Assembly: GCF_002858745.1 (NCBI RefSeq)
Contig: NZ_PJRO01000016.1
Coordinates: forward strand, 62,001-126,000
From: Mesorhizobium loti
GTDB lineage: Bacteria > Pseudomonadota > Alphaproteobacteria > Rhizobiales > Rhizobiaceae
DNA length: 64,000 nucleotides
Direction: 5' to 3'
Shown here one piece after another: positions 1 through 9,100 of this stretch. A program made the translations under genes and the position numbers. Numbering within the stretch: position 1 is the stretch's first letter; every line of letters starts with the position of its first letter. The notes under the pieces are model-generated. The model was not told where the DNA came from. It did no database searches and was given only the letters and a program-made list of their open reading frames with translations.

Positions 1-795
1 ACCATTACCAACGAGGCCGAACACGACCTTCTGTTCTATTACTACATCGACCTCGAGCTGCATGACGAACTGGAAGAGGATCTCGGCCGTTTCCACGCGC
101 AATACAGGCAGGAACGGCCTGAAGCTTTCGACGAGACCGGGTTGACCAATGAGCAGGTGCTGTTCGGCGGTGAGACTGTCGACGGCAAGGACAATTACGT
201 CATTCTCGATGCCGCCGGCCACGGTCACTATGTCGGCGTGCTCTACAGCGTCTACTCGCGCCGCCGCGCCGAGGTGTGGGACTGGTATGGCGAAGGCGAC
301 GACATGATCTTCGTCGACGGCGAACCTGGCCTTGTCGTGCCGGACAGCATTCGCAAGCCGGACCCCCGCATCGGGCCGAAAGCTGCGCCGATCGAGGATC
401 GGCACGAATCCGCGCCCGGCGCCAACGATGCCTGGCCGCCCACTTTGCACGGCACCGGCACCGAGGATTATTTCAACACCGCCTGGTGCCCGACGCAGGA
501 TTATGACGCGCCCTATCACGGCATCATCGCCGCCGGCGGGCCGAACTGGACCGAGCCGGTGACGCTATATCGCTGGCATATCGAAGATCCGGTGATCTTC
601 CAGAAGAGCGTCCGCGTCACCATCGAGCACGGCCACGCCAACCGCCGCGCCGACGACATCTCCTCGGTCGCTTTCTGGTATCAGGCGGAGCCGCACAAGC
701 CGTTCGAGGCCTTGCCGAACGTCACTGAGCGGGTGCCGGCCTTTCGGCGCCCCTATCACAACTGGCCGGCGGTGGAAGCCGGCAAGAGGCGCTGA
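1..795 (+). CDS. GH172 / DUF2961 family protein, 5' end outside window
   Basis: The reading frame is open from base 1, so the N-terminus lies outside the window and 264 residues remain. The C-terminal part carries the conserved HGTGTEDYF stretch, with its Glu at visible residue 155, followed by an Asp/Tyr-rich segment and a WYQ motif near the end, as in DUF2961 proteins. Members of this family (GH172) are known to act on difructose anhydrides or arabinofuranosides, so a glycoside-hydrolase role on an imported sugar is inferred. The stop lies 2 bases before the start of a sugar ABC ATPase, which suggests one carbohydrate-uptake operon. The substrate cannot be told from this fragment. Confidence 0.8.
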   Translation, partial: TITNEAEHDLLFYYYIDLELHDELEEDLGRFHAQYRQERPEAFDETGLTNEQVLFGGETVDGKDNYVILDAAGHGHYVGVLYSVYSRRRAEVWDWYGEGDDMIFVDGEPGLVVPDSIRKPDPRIGPKAAPIEDRHESAPGANDAWPPTLHGTGTEDYFNTAWCPTQDYDAPYHGIIAAGGPNWTEPVTLYRWHIEDPVIFQKSVRVTIEHGHANRRADDISSVAFWYQAEPHKPFEALPNVTERVPAFRRPYHNWPAVEAGKRR

Positions 796-797
796 CG

Positions 798-1856
798 ATG
801 GCCCGCGTCGACGTTGACAATGTGGTGAAGCGTTATGGCGCCGTGCAGGTGGTGCACGGCGTTTCGACCGCTATCGAGGACGGCGAGTTCGTCATCCTGG
901 TCGGGCCGTCGGGCTGCGGCAAGTCCACGCTGCTGCGCATGATCGCCGGCCTGGAACATGTCTCCGGCGGTACGATCAGCATCGACGGCGAAGTGGTCAA
1001 CGATGTCGCGCCGAAGGATCGCAACATCGCGATGGTTTTCCAGAACTATGCGCTCTATCCGCATATGACGGTGGCGCAGAACATGGCGTTCTCCCTGAAG
1101 CTCGCCGGTGTTCCCAGGCAGGAGATGCAGGCCAAGGTGGAAAATGCCGCCCGCACGCTCGGTCTTGAAACCCTGCTTGACCGATTTCCCGGACAGCTCT
1201 CCGGCGGCCAGCGCCAGCGCGTTGCCATGGGCCGCGCCATCGTGCGCGATCCGGAGGTTTTCCTGTTTGACGAGCCGCTGTCCAATCTGGATGCCAAGCT
1301 CAGAGTACAGATGCGGGCCGAGATCAAGGCTCTGCATCAGCGGCTGAAAACGACAACGATCTATGTGACACATGACCAGGTCGAGGCCATGACCATGGCC
1401 GATCGCATCGTCGTCATGCGTGACGGCATTATCGAGCAGGTGGGCACGCCGCTCGATCTTTACGACGCTCCGGCAAACCTGTTCGTCGCCGGATTTCTGG
1501 GCAGCCCGACCATGAACTTCATCGATGGCCGTATCGAGGGTGGACACTTCCTGAATGATGACGGCATCAGCATCGCAGCATCCGGCGGACTGCCGGAAGG
1601 GCCGGTGACCGCGGGCATCCGGCCCAATCTTGTCGGCCTTGCAGACAAGGGATCACTGTTCGAGGTGCTGGTGGTCGAGCCCACCGGGGCCGAGACCCAA
1701 CTGGTGCTTCAAGCCGGCAAGACGCAGCTTGTGGCGCTGGTGCAGGGCCGTGTCGCGCTGCAACCGGGCGCCAGCGTGGGAATCACCTTTGATCCGTCAG
1801 GTTTGCATCTGTTTGATCGACGAACCAGCACGCGCCTTCCGCAAATGTTCAGCTAG
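798..1856 (+). CDS. Sugar ABC transporter ATP-binding protein (MalK/UgpC type)
   Basis: This 352-residue protein is the cytoplasmic ATPase of a carbohydrate importer. Visible motifs are Walker A GPSGCGKST, signature LSGGQRQR, Walker B VFLFDEPLSNLD and the switch motif THDQVEAM. The roughly 110 residues after the ATPase core fit a TOBE regulatory domain, as in MalK and UgpC, and the length is normal for that family. The ATG lies two bases after the stop of the GH172 gene, so the two are very likely cotranscribed. The permeases and binding protein are presumably upstream, outside the window. The sugar transported is unknown, and a symbol such as ugpC would be only a family label. Confidence 0.93.
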   Translation: MARVDVDNVVKRYGAVQVVHGVSTAIEDGEFVILVGPSGCGKSTLLRMIAGLEHVSGGTISIDGEVVNDVAPKDRNIAMVFQNYALYPHMTVAQNMAFSLKLAGVPRQEMQAKVENAARTLGLETLLDRFPGQLSGGQRQRVAMGRAIVRDPEVFLFDEPLSNLDAKLRVQMRAEIKALHQRLKTTTIYVTHDQVEAMTMADRIVVMRDGIIEQVGTPLDLYDAPANLFVAGFLGSPTMNFIDGRIEGGHFLNDDGISIAASGGLPEGPVTAGIRPNLVGLADKGSLFEVLVVEPTGAETQLVLQAGKTQLVALVQGRVALQPGASVGITFDPSGLHLFDRRTSTRLPQMFS

Positions 1857-1957
1857 ATCAGGATGACGTTCGGTTGAAACGTCCTCCTGATCTAACTCTT
1901 TGTTGGAGCATGATCTCTTCCGAAAACCGGTTCCCACTTTTCGGGATCATGCTCTAG
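1855..1957. repeat. Intergenic palindromic repeat, type A
   Basis: It starts with GATCAGGAtgacg and its near-inverse cgTCCTCCTGATC, then has a second arm pair, AGCATGATC ... GATCATGCT. The two hairpins resemble rhizobial intergenic mosaic elements (inference). It begins inside the stop codon of the ABC ATPase gene and abuts a type B repeat. Confidence 0.7.
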
Positions 1958-2057
1958 AGCGTTTCCGTTTTTCACGGAAACGCGGAAACGCTCTAACTTT
2001 TTGTTTTTACGCAATTCCGGACGCAAAACCGCTACACACTTTTGCTGGAATTGCTCT
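1956..2057. repeat. Intergenic two-hairpin repeat, type B (copy 1)
   Basis: The first hairpin is AGAGCGTTTCCG/CGGAAACGCTCT. A spacer follows, then a second pair GCAATTCC/GGAATTGC. The same order recurs at 32619, 60455, 62440 and 63490. This copy has a short duplication inside the first hairpin. Confidence 0.85.
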
Positions 2058-2314
2058 GGTTAAGAAAACGAAGTGGTCGACAGCATCCTGCGCGATCGCG
2101 CACTTTGCCATGCGCTTACAGGTCGGCCCCAATGCGGCCACTGGTGTATCGGCCGCTTTTCCCCACCACCGCAGCACGATACCATCAACAAATCGCCCAA
2201 TGTACTGGTTCGTGATAGCGTGGTGGCCACGTCCGCAAGGCCGCGCGCAGGCCGGCCGCCTTGTTCAGGAAGTCAGATGGCATTGGGGACTTCGCGAAAC
2301 CACGGAGAGCCTGC
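2058..2314. other. Intergenic, no gene seen
   Basis: This stretch follows two repeats and precedes the DUF1905 gene. Short open frames run through it on both strands, but none has a convincing ribosome-binding site or a recognisable protein. The promoter of the next gene should lie here, but I cannot place it. Confidence 0.4.
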
Positions 2315-2761
2315 ATGGCTGCAAAGACGTTCAGGACCACCATCTTCAGAGACGGCTCCACCTGCTTCATCCCTCTGGATTTCGATCCGAAGCCGGTTTT
2401 CGGCAAGGTCCGCGCGCCGGTCAAGGTCACACTGAACGGCTACACCTACCGCAGCACCATTGCAGCCATGGGAGGGCAGATCTGTCTTCCACTGCGCAAG
2501 AGCAACTGGGAGGCGGCAGGCCTGGAAGGCGGAGAAACATTGGACGTTACACTTGAACTCGACTCCGATGAGCGGAGCGTCGAGGTTCCGCCTGATCTTG
2601 AAGCCGCGCTCACGCCTGCCGGACGCAAGCGATGGGATGCGCTGAGCTTTACGCACCAGAGAGAACATGCAGAGGCCGTGACCGGAGCGAAAAAGGCAGA
2701 CACGCGAGCGCGACGTATCGCAGAGATCAGCAGCCGCCTGAATTCATCGCAGAAGTCCTAG
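2315..2761 (+). CDS. DUF1905 / OmdA (YdeI-like) domain protein
   Basis: This is a soluble 148-residue protein. The first 85 or so residues form a beta-rich DUF1905-like domain with GKVRAPVKVTLNGYTYRST. The rest fits the OmdA/YdeI module, with DLEAALTPAGRKRWDALSFTHQREH, a helical segment and a basic tail. Proteins of this architecture are widespread and poorly characterised, so no reaction can be assigned. The ATG at 2315 was chosen because GGAGAG sits 5 bases upstream. An in-frame upstream start at 2261 would add 18 unconserved-looking residues. It appears to be a single gene, flanked on both sides by repeat material. Confidence 0.85.
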   Translation: MAAKTFRTTIFRDGSTCFIPLDFDPKPVFGKVRAPVKVTLNGYTYRSTIAAMGGQICLPLRKSNWEAAGLEGGETLDVTLELDSDERSVEVPPDLEAALTPAGRKRWDALSFTHQREHAEAVTGAKKADTRARRIAEISSRLNSSQKS

Positions 2762-2805
2762 AGTGCTCCAGCAAAGTTAGAGCAGTCCGCGTTTCCGTTC
2801 ACGAT
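2761..2805. repeat. Degenerate type B repeat remnant
   Basis: The pieces GCTCCAGCAAAG and CGCGTTTCCGT recall the type B repeat in inverted orientation, but the middle is lost. It directly follows the stop codon of the DUF1905 gene. Confidence 0.4.
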
Positions 2806-3033
2806 ACACGACCCTAGCCCGCATTCCTCACACCCGATGCGGCCGGCGTTGCTCTCAACCAACGTTCCAGCATGGATCCCCGACGAATGGGCTGATGTCG
2901 TCTACCGGGTTTAGCCGGCAGACCTCGCCCACCAGGCGGAAGCAGTCCCAAACGGACAAATCCTGTTCCGCTACCGTCAACCGGGGGTGCGCCGGGCACT
3001 GTAGGCAAAGCTGTCCAGACAGCGGAGCCTTGA

Positions 3034-5445
3034 ATGCCAACCCAGCCCCTAGCCGGTTACACGGTCGTCGACTTCGGCCACTACATCGCCGGCCCGGCCG
3101 TGGCGATGATGCTGGCCGACTTCGGTGCCGACGTCGTCAGCATCACACCTCCCGGCGGTCCGCGCTGGAACCATCCGGCCGCGCATCTGCTGGCGCGCGA
3201 CAAGACCAGTATCGAGCTCGACCTGAAGGATGCCGCCGGCCTTGCGCAGGCTCGGGCATTGGCCGAGAAAGCCGACGTGCTGATCGAGAACTTCCGGCCC
3301 AGCGTGATGGCGCGGCTGGGGCTCTCTTATGCGGAACTGGCGACCGCCAATCCCGGCCTGGTCTACCTGTCGCTGCCGGGCTTCGCCTCGACCGACAGGG
3401 AGCGCGCGGAGCTGCGCGCCTTCGAGGCCATCATCTCGGCCGCATCGGGCCAGTTCACCGATATGGGTCTCAACCGGGTGCTGATGGGCGTCGATCCGAG
3501 CTTTTCCCCACTCCCGCTCGCCTCGGCCTACGGCGCGGCGCTGGGTCTCAACGCGGTGCTGTTCGCGCTTTTCAGCCGCCGCCGCACCGGCAAGGGTGAC
3601 CACATCGAAGTGCCGCTTGCCTCGGCGCTGATGGAGGGGCTCGCCTACAACTCCCAGCGTGTCGAAAACTATCCGGAACGCTACAAGTCGCCGCGCGAGA
3701 AGGAGATCGAGCGGCGGCGTGCAGAGGGCCTGCCGCTCGACCTGTCCTACGCAGCGCTGCAGGACCTACTCGATCCATTCTATCGCAGCTATCGCTGTTC
3801 AGACGGACGCATGATCTATGTCGTCTGCGCCTCGCATATCGATCATGCCCGGCGCTGTCTCGACGCGCTCGGCCTGCTGGAGGAGATCAGGTCGCTCGGC
3901 ATTCCCGAGGAGGAGGACTGGTACAGGCCGATGCGGGAATGGGCGGACGATTGCGCGCTCGGCCATTATCCACTGTCGCGCCGCTGGGCCGATATCGTCT
4001 CCAAACGGATGGCGGAGGTCTTCCTGACCGATACTGCGTTTGCCTGGGAAATGAAGCTCGGCGAAGGCCGGGTTCCCGCCCGTGCTCACCGCACGACGCA
4101 GGAATGGCTCAACACCGACCATGCCTTGCAGGCTGGGCTGATCGTCGAACGCCCCGGACTCAAGAACCTGCGTTCACCCGGCCCGTTTGCCTGGCTCGGC
4201 GCCATGGGTGGCCAGAGCGCACCGCAAGCCGAAACGCTCGCAGGCAAACCTTCCGATGCCAAACATGGCCCGTGGCTGAGCGGGCTCAAAATCCTCGACA
4301 TGACCAACGTCATCGCCGGACCGACAATCGCCGCCCTTCTGGCTCGTTTCGGTGCCGAAATCATCAAATTCGATCCGGTGAAGCCGACATTCGATCCGTG
4401 GAACACCATCGTGTTCGGGATGCAGGCCGGGCGCGGCAAGAAGAGCATCCTGGCCGACATCCACACGCCGGAAGGGCGCGAGATCCTGAACGCGCTGATC
4501 CGCTCGGCCGACCTGATCACCATCAACGCCGTCGACAGGCAGGTCGACAGCCTCGGCTTCGACGAAGCATCGCTCAGGAAAATCAATCCCGACGCCATCC
4601 TGTGCCAGGTCGACGCTTTCGGCGGCCCGATGCGCGGGCCGATGAGCAACCACCTCGGCTATGACGACACCGTCCAGGCGATGACCGGGGTGATGATCCG
4701 TTTCGGTGGCGGCCGCGACACCCCCGAGGAACACGCGCATTTCGGCACCATCGACGTGCTGGGTGGGTTCCTGGCGGCGGCGGCGGCCGGCGCCGCACTT
4801 CTGTCGAGGTCTCGTCATGGCGAAGTGCGGCGGGCGCGCTCGTCGCTGACCGCCGCCGGCCAGTTGATCCAGTTGCCCTTCATGTTCGATTTTCGGGGAC
4901 GCGGCCCCTTCGACGAAGCGAGCGGACCGGATGCGCTCGGCGAATGGGCAGGTTACCGCTTCTACCTTGCCAGCGACGAATGGTTCTTTGTCGCCTGCGC
5001 CAACGCAGGCGAGCTGCGCAAACTGGCATATGTGCTCGACCTGCCTGGAACCGATGTCAATGAAGCTGAACTCGAGCGCGTGTTCCGGACGAAGCCCGCC
5101 GGATACTGGGTGGGGCTGCTGCGCGGGCTCGATTTCGGCGCGGTCATCCCCTCCTTGATCGCCGATTTGCGCGACCGCTACAGGCAGGACGGCAATGCGC
5201 TGGACCTGGCCGGCAGCTATGCATTCCAGCGCCACGCGATCGACGGCCGCTCGGTCGACCTGTTCGCACCCTGCGCGATACGGCCAGCCGACGCCGCGAT
5301 CCGAAGTTTCCCGCCGGCAGAGAAATACGGCGCTTCCACGTGCGGCGTGCTCAAGGAGCTGGGCTATGGAGACGAAAGGATCGACGCCTTGATCCGGTCG
5401 AAACGCGCCTCGACCGGCTGGTCGACGCAGTATCTGCCCGACTGA
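3034..5445 (+). CDS. Double-length CaiB/BaiF (family III) CoA-transferase
   Basis: Family III CoA-transferases move CoA between carboxylic acids and are usually about 400 residues long. This 803-residue protein has two copies in tandem. Copy 1 (about 5-400) starts LAGYTVVDFGHYIAGPAVAMML, and copy 2 (about 418-800) starts LSGLKILDMTNVIAGPTIAALL. The family's catalytic Asp seems present only in copy 2 (FGTIDVLGG, Asp574). The matching place in copy 1 (LPLASAYGAALG) appears to hold Ser164. Native family members are interlocked dimers, so the fusion may act as an intramolecular pseudo-dimer with one working site (inference). GGAG lies 6 bases before the ATG. No substrate genes are adjacent. Confidence 0.9.
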   Translation: MPTQPLAGYTVVDFGHYIAGPAVAMMLADFGADVVSITPPGGPRWNHPAAHLLARDKTSIELDLKDAAGLAQARALAEKADVLIENFRPSVMARLGLSYAELATANPGLVYLSLPGFASTDRERAELRAFEAIISAASGQFTDMGLNRVLMGVDPSFSPLPLASAYGAALGLNAVLFALFSRRRTGKGDHIEVPLASALMEGLAYNSQRVENYPERYKSPREKEIERRRAEGLPLDLSYAALQDLLDPFYRSYRCSDGRMIYVVCASHIDHARRCLDALGLLEEIRSLGIPEEEDWYRPMREWADDCALGHYPLSRRWADIVSKRMAEVFLTDTAFAWEMKLGEGRVPARAHRTTQEWLNTDHALQAGLIVERPGLKNLRSPGPFAWLGAMGGQSAPQAETLAGKPSDAKHGPWLSGLKILDMTNVIAGPTIAALLARFGAEIIKFDPVKPTFDPWNTIVFGMQAGRGKKSILADIHTPEGREILNALIRSADLITINAVDRQVDSLGFDEASLRKINPDAILCQVDAFGGPMRGPMSNHLGYDDTVQAMTGVMIRFGGGRDTPEEHAHFGTIDVLGGFLAAAAAGAALLSRSRHGEVRRARSSLTAAGQLIQLPFMFDFRGRGPFDEASGPDALGEWAGYRFYLASDEWFFVACANAGELRKLAYVLDLPGTDVNEAELERVFRTKPAGYWVGLLRGLDFGAVIPSLIADLRDRYRQDGNALDLAGSYAFQRHAIDGRSVDLFAPCAIRPADAAIRSFPPAEKYGASTCGVLKELGYGDERIDALIRSKRASTGWSTQYLPD

Positions 5446-5551
5446 TCCGGATGGTCGGGTCGACGGACTTCAAGGCCCGCCTCACGCCATTTCGACGCAA
5501 TGTTTCGCGACGATCATGGGAACCTGCAGGATACAGGCGGTCGGGGGTTCG

Positions 5552-5809
5552 ATGGGCAAGGCGTGGTTTCGGGTAAAGAAATACGGCTATGGCGCCGGCC
5601 TGCCCTATGGATGGCAGGGATGGACAGTCATCACCCTCTATGCCGCCGCAGTCACCTGTGTCGCCCTCTCCGGCACCGATGAAGACCATCCCTGGCGTTA
5701 TCTTGCGATCATCGCCTGCCTGACTGCGATCGTCGTGTTCGTGGCCTGGGCCAAGAGCGATCAGTCCTGGCGCTGGAGACATGGCGACGACGACGCCAGC
5801 CGCAACTGA
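5552..5809 (+). CDS. Small two-helix membrane protein, unknown function
   Basis: This 85-residue protein has a basic, aromatic N-terminus (FRVKKYGYGAGLPYGWQGW) followed by two hydrophobic segments, about 23-40 and 50-68, and a charged tail. It is therefore predicted to be a small inner-membrane hairpin. I do not recognise a named family. The ATG at 5552 is preferred because conserved-looking sequence begins there, although the G-rich ribosome-binding site before it is weak. An upstream ATG at 5516 would add 12 residues. It stands alone between the CoA-transferase and the first autotransporter. Confidence 0.6.
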   Translation: MGKAWFRVKKYGYGAGLPYGWQGWTVITLYAAAVTCVALSGTDEDHPWRYLAIIACLTAIVVFVAWAKSDQSWRWRHGDDDASRN

Positions 5810-6125
5810 TATGCCGCCCTTGGTTCAAGGAAGGAGCCCCCCTGCTCCCGGCGCCCCAGATCGTCATCGCACGGTTGCCCGCGGGCACTTTCCGGCGCGA
5901 TCCAGCCCACACTTCGTCGGCTTAGCTTTTTGTCCTGGGGTCTCATTGTCTTGGGGTCCCATCGCAAAACCGCAGGGAAAAGGTTATCAGCTGTAGATAA
6001 CCTTACATGCGAAATACCGCATATGCCGTATTTGCTGTGAGGCGCTCGCCTGCTACATGCGGGGGTGGGTGGGCATTTGCGCAAAGCAGGGGTCCTTTGC
6101 GTGACGGATAGGCCGGGGGGGCATC
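5810..6125. other. Upstream region of first autotransporter
   Basis: This stretch has no gene. It holds an inverted repeat GGTTATC-N7-GATAACC at 5982-6002, then the near-perfect palindrome at 6014-6031 listed separately, and a run of Gs before the ATG at 6126. It is most likely the regulatory region of the autotransporter. Confidence 0.5.
6014..6031. promoter_or_regulatory. Palindrome ATACCGCA-TA-TGCCGTAT (operator candidate 1)
   Basis: The 8-base arms match except at one position. The same palindrome, with perfect arms, lies upstream of the autotransporters at 22483 and 26668. A GATAACC motif precedes all three. It is probably a regulator binding site, and the regulator is not known. Confidence 0.6.
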
Positions 6126-9100
6126 ATGGTGAGCACCGTAAACCGATCGGGCAAGCGGCGCATTGCTTTGCTGCTCGCGGGCACCGCGCTGGTAAGCGCA
6201 TCGAGCGTGTTCGCGCCGCAACCGGCTATTGCCCAGCAGATATGGCAGGGCACCGGTCCTGCCGCCGACTTCAGCGCCGCAGCCAACTGGAACCCGAACG
6301 GGGCACCGAATGCGGCGCAGACCGCTGTCTTCCAGGGCAACACGGCAGCCGCCACGGTGAATCTCAACCAGCTCGCCGTTGTCGATGGCCTGCGGTTCGA
6401 TGCCGGCGCCCAGACCTATTCGGTTGTCCTCGGAGCCGCCGGGACGCTGCAACTTGGCGGAGCAGGCGTCGTCAACAATTCCGGAACGACGCAGAATTTC
6501 GTGATCAACGGCGATCCGGGGCATGGCATCGTGTTTGCAAACACTGCGGGCGCCGGAAATGCCTCGTTCACGATCAACCGCGGCGGTTTGCAGTTCAACG
6601 ATTCGTCGTCCGCCGGCAGCGCGCTCATCACCCTTGGCGGTCTTGACGCTGGCATCGTCATTAACAACACAAACGGCGTGAACAGCATCGGCGCGCTGCA
6701 AGGCTTCGGAGGCGTCGGCTTCTACCGCACCACGAACCTGTCGATCGGAAGCCTGGGAACGGACACGACATTCTCTGGCAGTTTCATGGACGCCGGAGGG
6801 GTAGGCTCGATCACCAAGGTCGGCACCGGTACGCTCACGCTGAGCGGCACCAACACCCATACGGGCGGCACGACCATTAACGCCGGCACGCTGAGGATCG
6901 ACAGGATCGCAGCGCTCGGCACCGGAACCGTCCGCCTCAACGGCGGCACCCTTGTCGGCGATGTCACCGCTACCCTGGGAAACATCATCGAGTTCAACTC
7001 GGCGGCAAGCTCGACGATCGCGGCGACAAACGGCAAGACCTTGACGCTGGGTGGCGCCCTCTATTTCAACGGTGCGGTTCATTTCGGCGAGGCCGGCACA
7101 GCCGAAGGCACAATCAAAGTAGCCCTGCAGCTCGGAGGCGCAGGCGCGGGCACCGCGTTTTTCGTCGATGGCGGCACCTTGATGGCGGGTAACGGCGACA
7201 GTGCCAGCATGATCCGCAACACATCGGTAACTGTCGCGCAAGGCGCGACCTACGAGATCGGCGACAGTCTCACAGGCGGCGCGACGACGTTGTCGGGCAG
7301 CGGTACGGTCCGCGTCGGCCGGACTGATGCGAACGCCAGCGCGATCGTCAGCAATGGCAATTTCGCAGGCGCCATCGTCGGCACGGGAGACCTCCAGGTC
7401 AATGGCAACCTGGCCAATGGCGGAACACTGACGCTCAGCGGCACCGGCCTCAACACCTATGCCGGCTCCACCAGCATCCGGGCATCGCACGAACTCAAAG
7501 GCGGCGCGGCAAACGCCTTCAACGCCAACAGCCGCACCTATGTGGACAGCGGCGCAAAACTCAATCTCGGCGGCTTCGATCAGGAAATCGGCACTCTCAC
7601 TGGACCTTCCGGCGCCATCGTCCTCAATGGCGGGACAAATCCGGCAACCTTGACCGTCGGCCGCAACCCTCAGGATTCGACCTTTTACGGTGAGATACAG
7701 AACGGGACAGGCGCACTTAGCCTGACCAAGGTCGGGTCGGGCGCCCTCGGGCTGGCAAATGTCGCGAACAGCTTCACGGGCCAAGTGCAGGTGCGTGGCG
7801 GCACCCTGCTCGCGACACAGGCCGGCGTGCTCGGTTCCACCAGCGGTGCCGTCATCGTCGACGGCCCGACCGCGGTTCTCGATCTCGGCGGCGCCATTCA
7901 CCAGAAGGATGCCGGGCTCAGCCTGGATGGTGGCACGATCCAGAACGGCACGCTGACATCGAGCGGCACATTCACCCTCAAGAAAGGAACCGCCAGCGCA
8001 AATCTGGCCGGTTCCGGCGGTGTGGTGAAGACCTCGGCCAACACCGTCGTCCTCGGCGGAGCCAACAGCTATTCCGGCAGCACGAGCATCGAGGACGGGA
8101 CGCTCGTCATCGTCAATGGCGGCGCGCTGAGCACGGGCTACGTCGACGTCAATGGCGCAAATGCCGTCCTGCTGGCGAAGACGACCCTGACACTCGCCAA
8201 CTCGGCTGCCATGTTCCGGAACGATGCGAGCGTCAGCGCCGCTACCGGCGAGACGCTCACCATTGCCCCCACCAGCCTCGCTTTCGGCGGCACCACCCGC
8301 ATCGGCAGCATCGGAAATGCCGGAACGGTCCGCTTCGTGGTTCAATCGGCATCCTTCCCCGGCAGTGCTGCGCTGGCAGTCGAATACGGCACCATGACCG
8401 GCGATACGAACTTCCTCGCTGTTCTGGGCTTTTTGGACAATGTCTCGATCGCGAACGGCGCAACCCTCGACGTCGCCGGCTCGCCCACGGAGGTGAGGAG
8501 GTTGTTCGGTTCCGGCATGGTGACCAACAGCGGCGCGGCAACGACGCTGTCGGTCGGCAAAGCTTCCGCGTCATCGGTTTTTGACGGTGTAATCACGGAT
8601 GGCGCCGGCGCCATAAGCCTGACCAAGGCAGGGACCGGCACGTTCACCCTGACCGGCGCGAACACCTACAGCGGCGCCACCGCAATTAATGCAGGCACGC
8701 TGGCACTCTCTGGCAGTGGCAGCATCGCCAATTCGAGCGGCGTCAGCATCGCCGGCGGCACCGGCTTCGATATTTCCGCCACAAGCAACGGTGCCTCCGT
8801 CAAGAGCCTTTCGGGCACGGGCACTGTGGCGCTCGGCAACAGGACGCTGGAGCTGACCAATGCCAGCGGCAGCTTCTCGGGCGTCATCGGCGGTGCCGGC
8901 GGCAAGTTGCTGATATCCGGCGGCAGCCAGACGCTCGGCGGCCTCAATACCTACAGTGGCGGCACGACGGTGAACTTCGGCGGCACGCTGCAGGCAGGCG
9001 CGGCAGGGGGCCTCGTCAACCACACCGCCTATGCCGTGAACGGCGGCATGCTCGACCTGAACGGCTACGATCTCGTCATGTCGTCGCTGTCGGGCACTGG

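Noticed and set aside
2814..3008. Short minus-strand frames before the CoA-transferase
   Set aside because: They have no ribosome-binding site, no recognisable sequence, and unlikely composition.
6003..8345. A 780-codon minus-strand frame opposite the first autotransporter
   Set aside because: The PATR repeats on the plus strand explain it. Codon pattern and composition are not those of a real protein.
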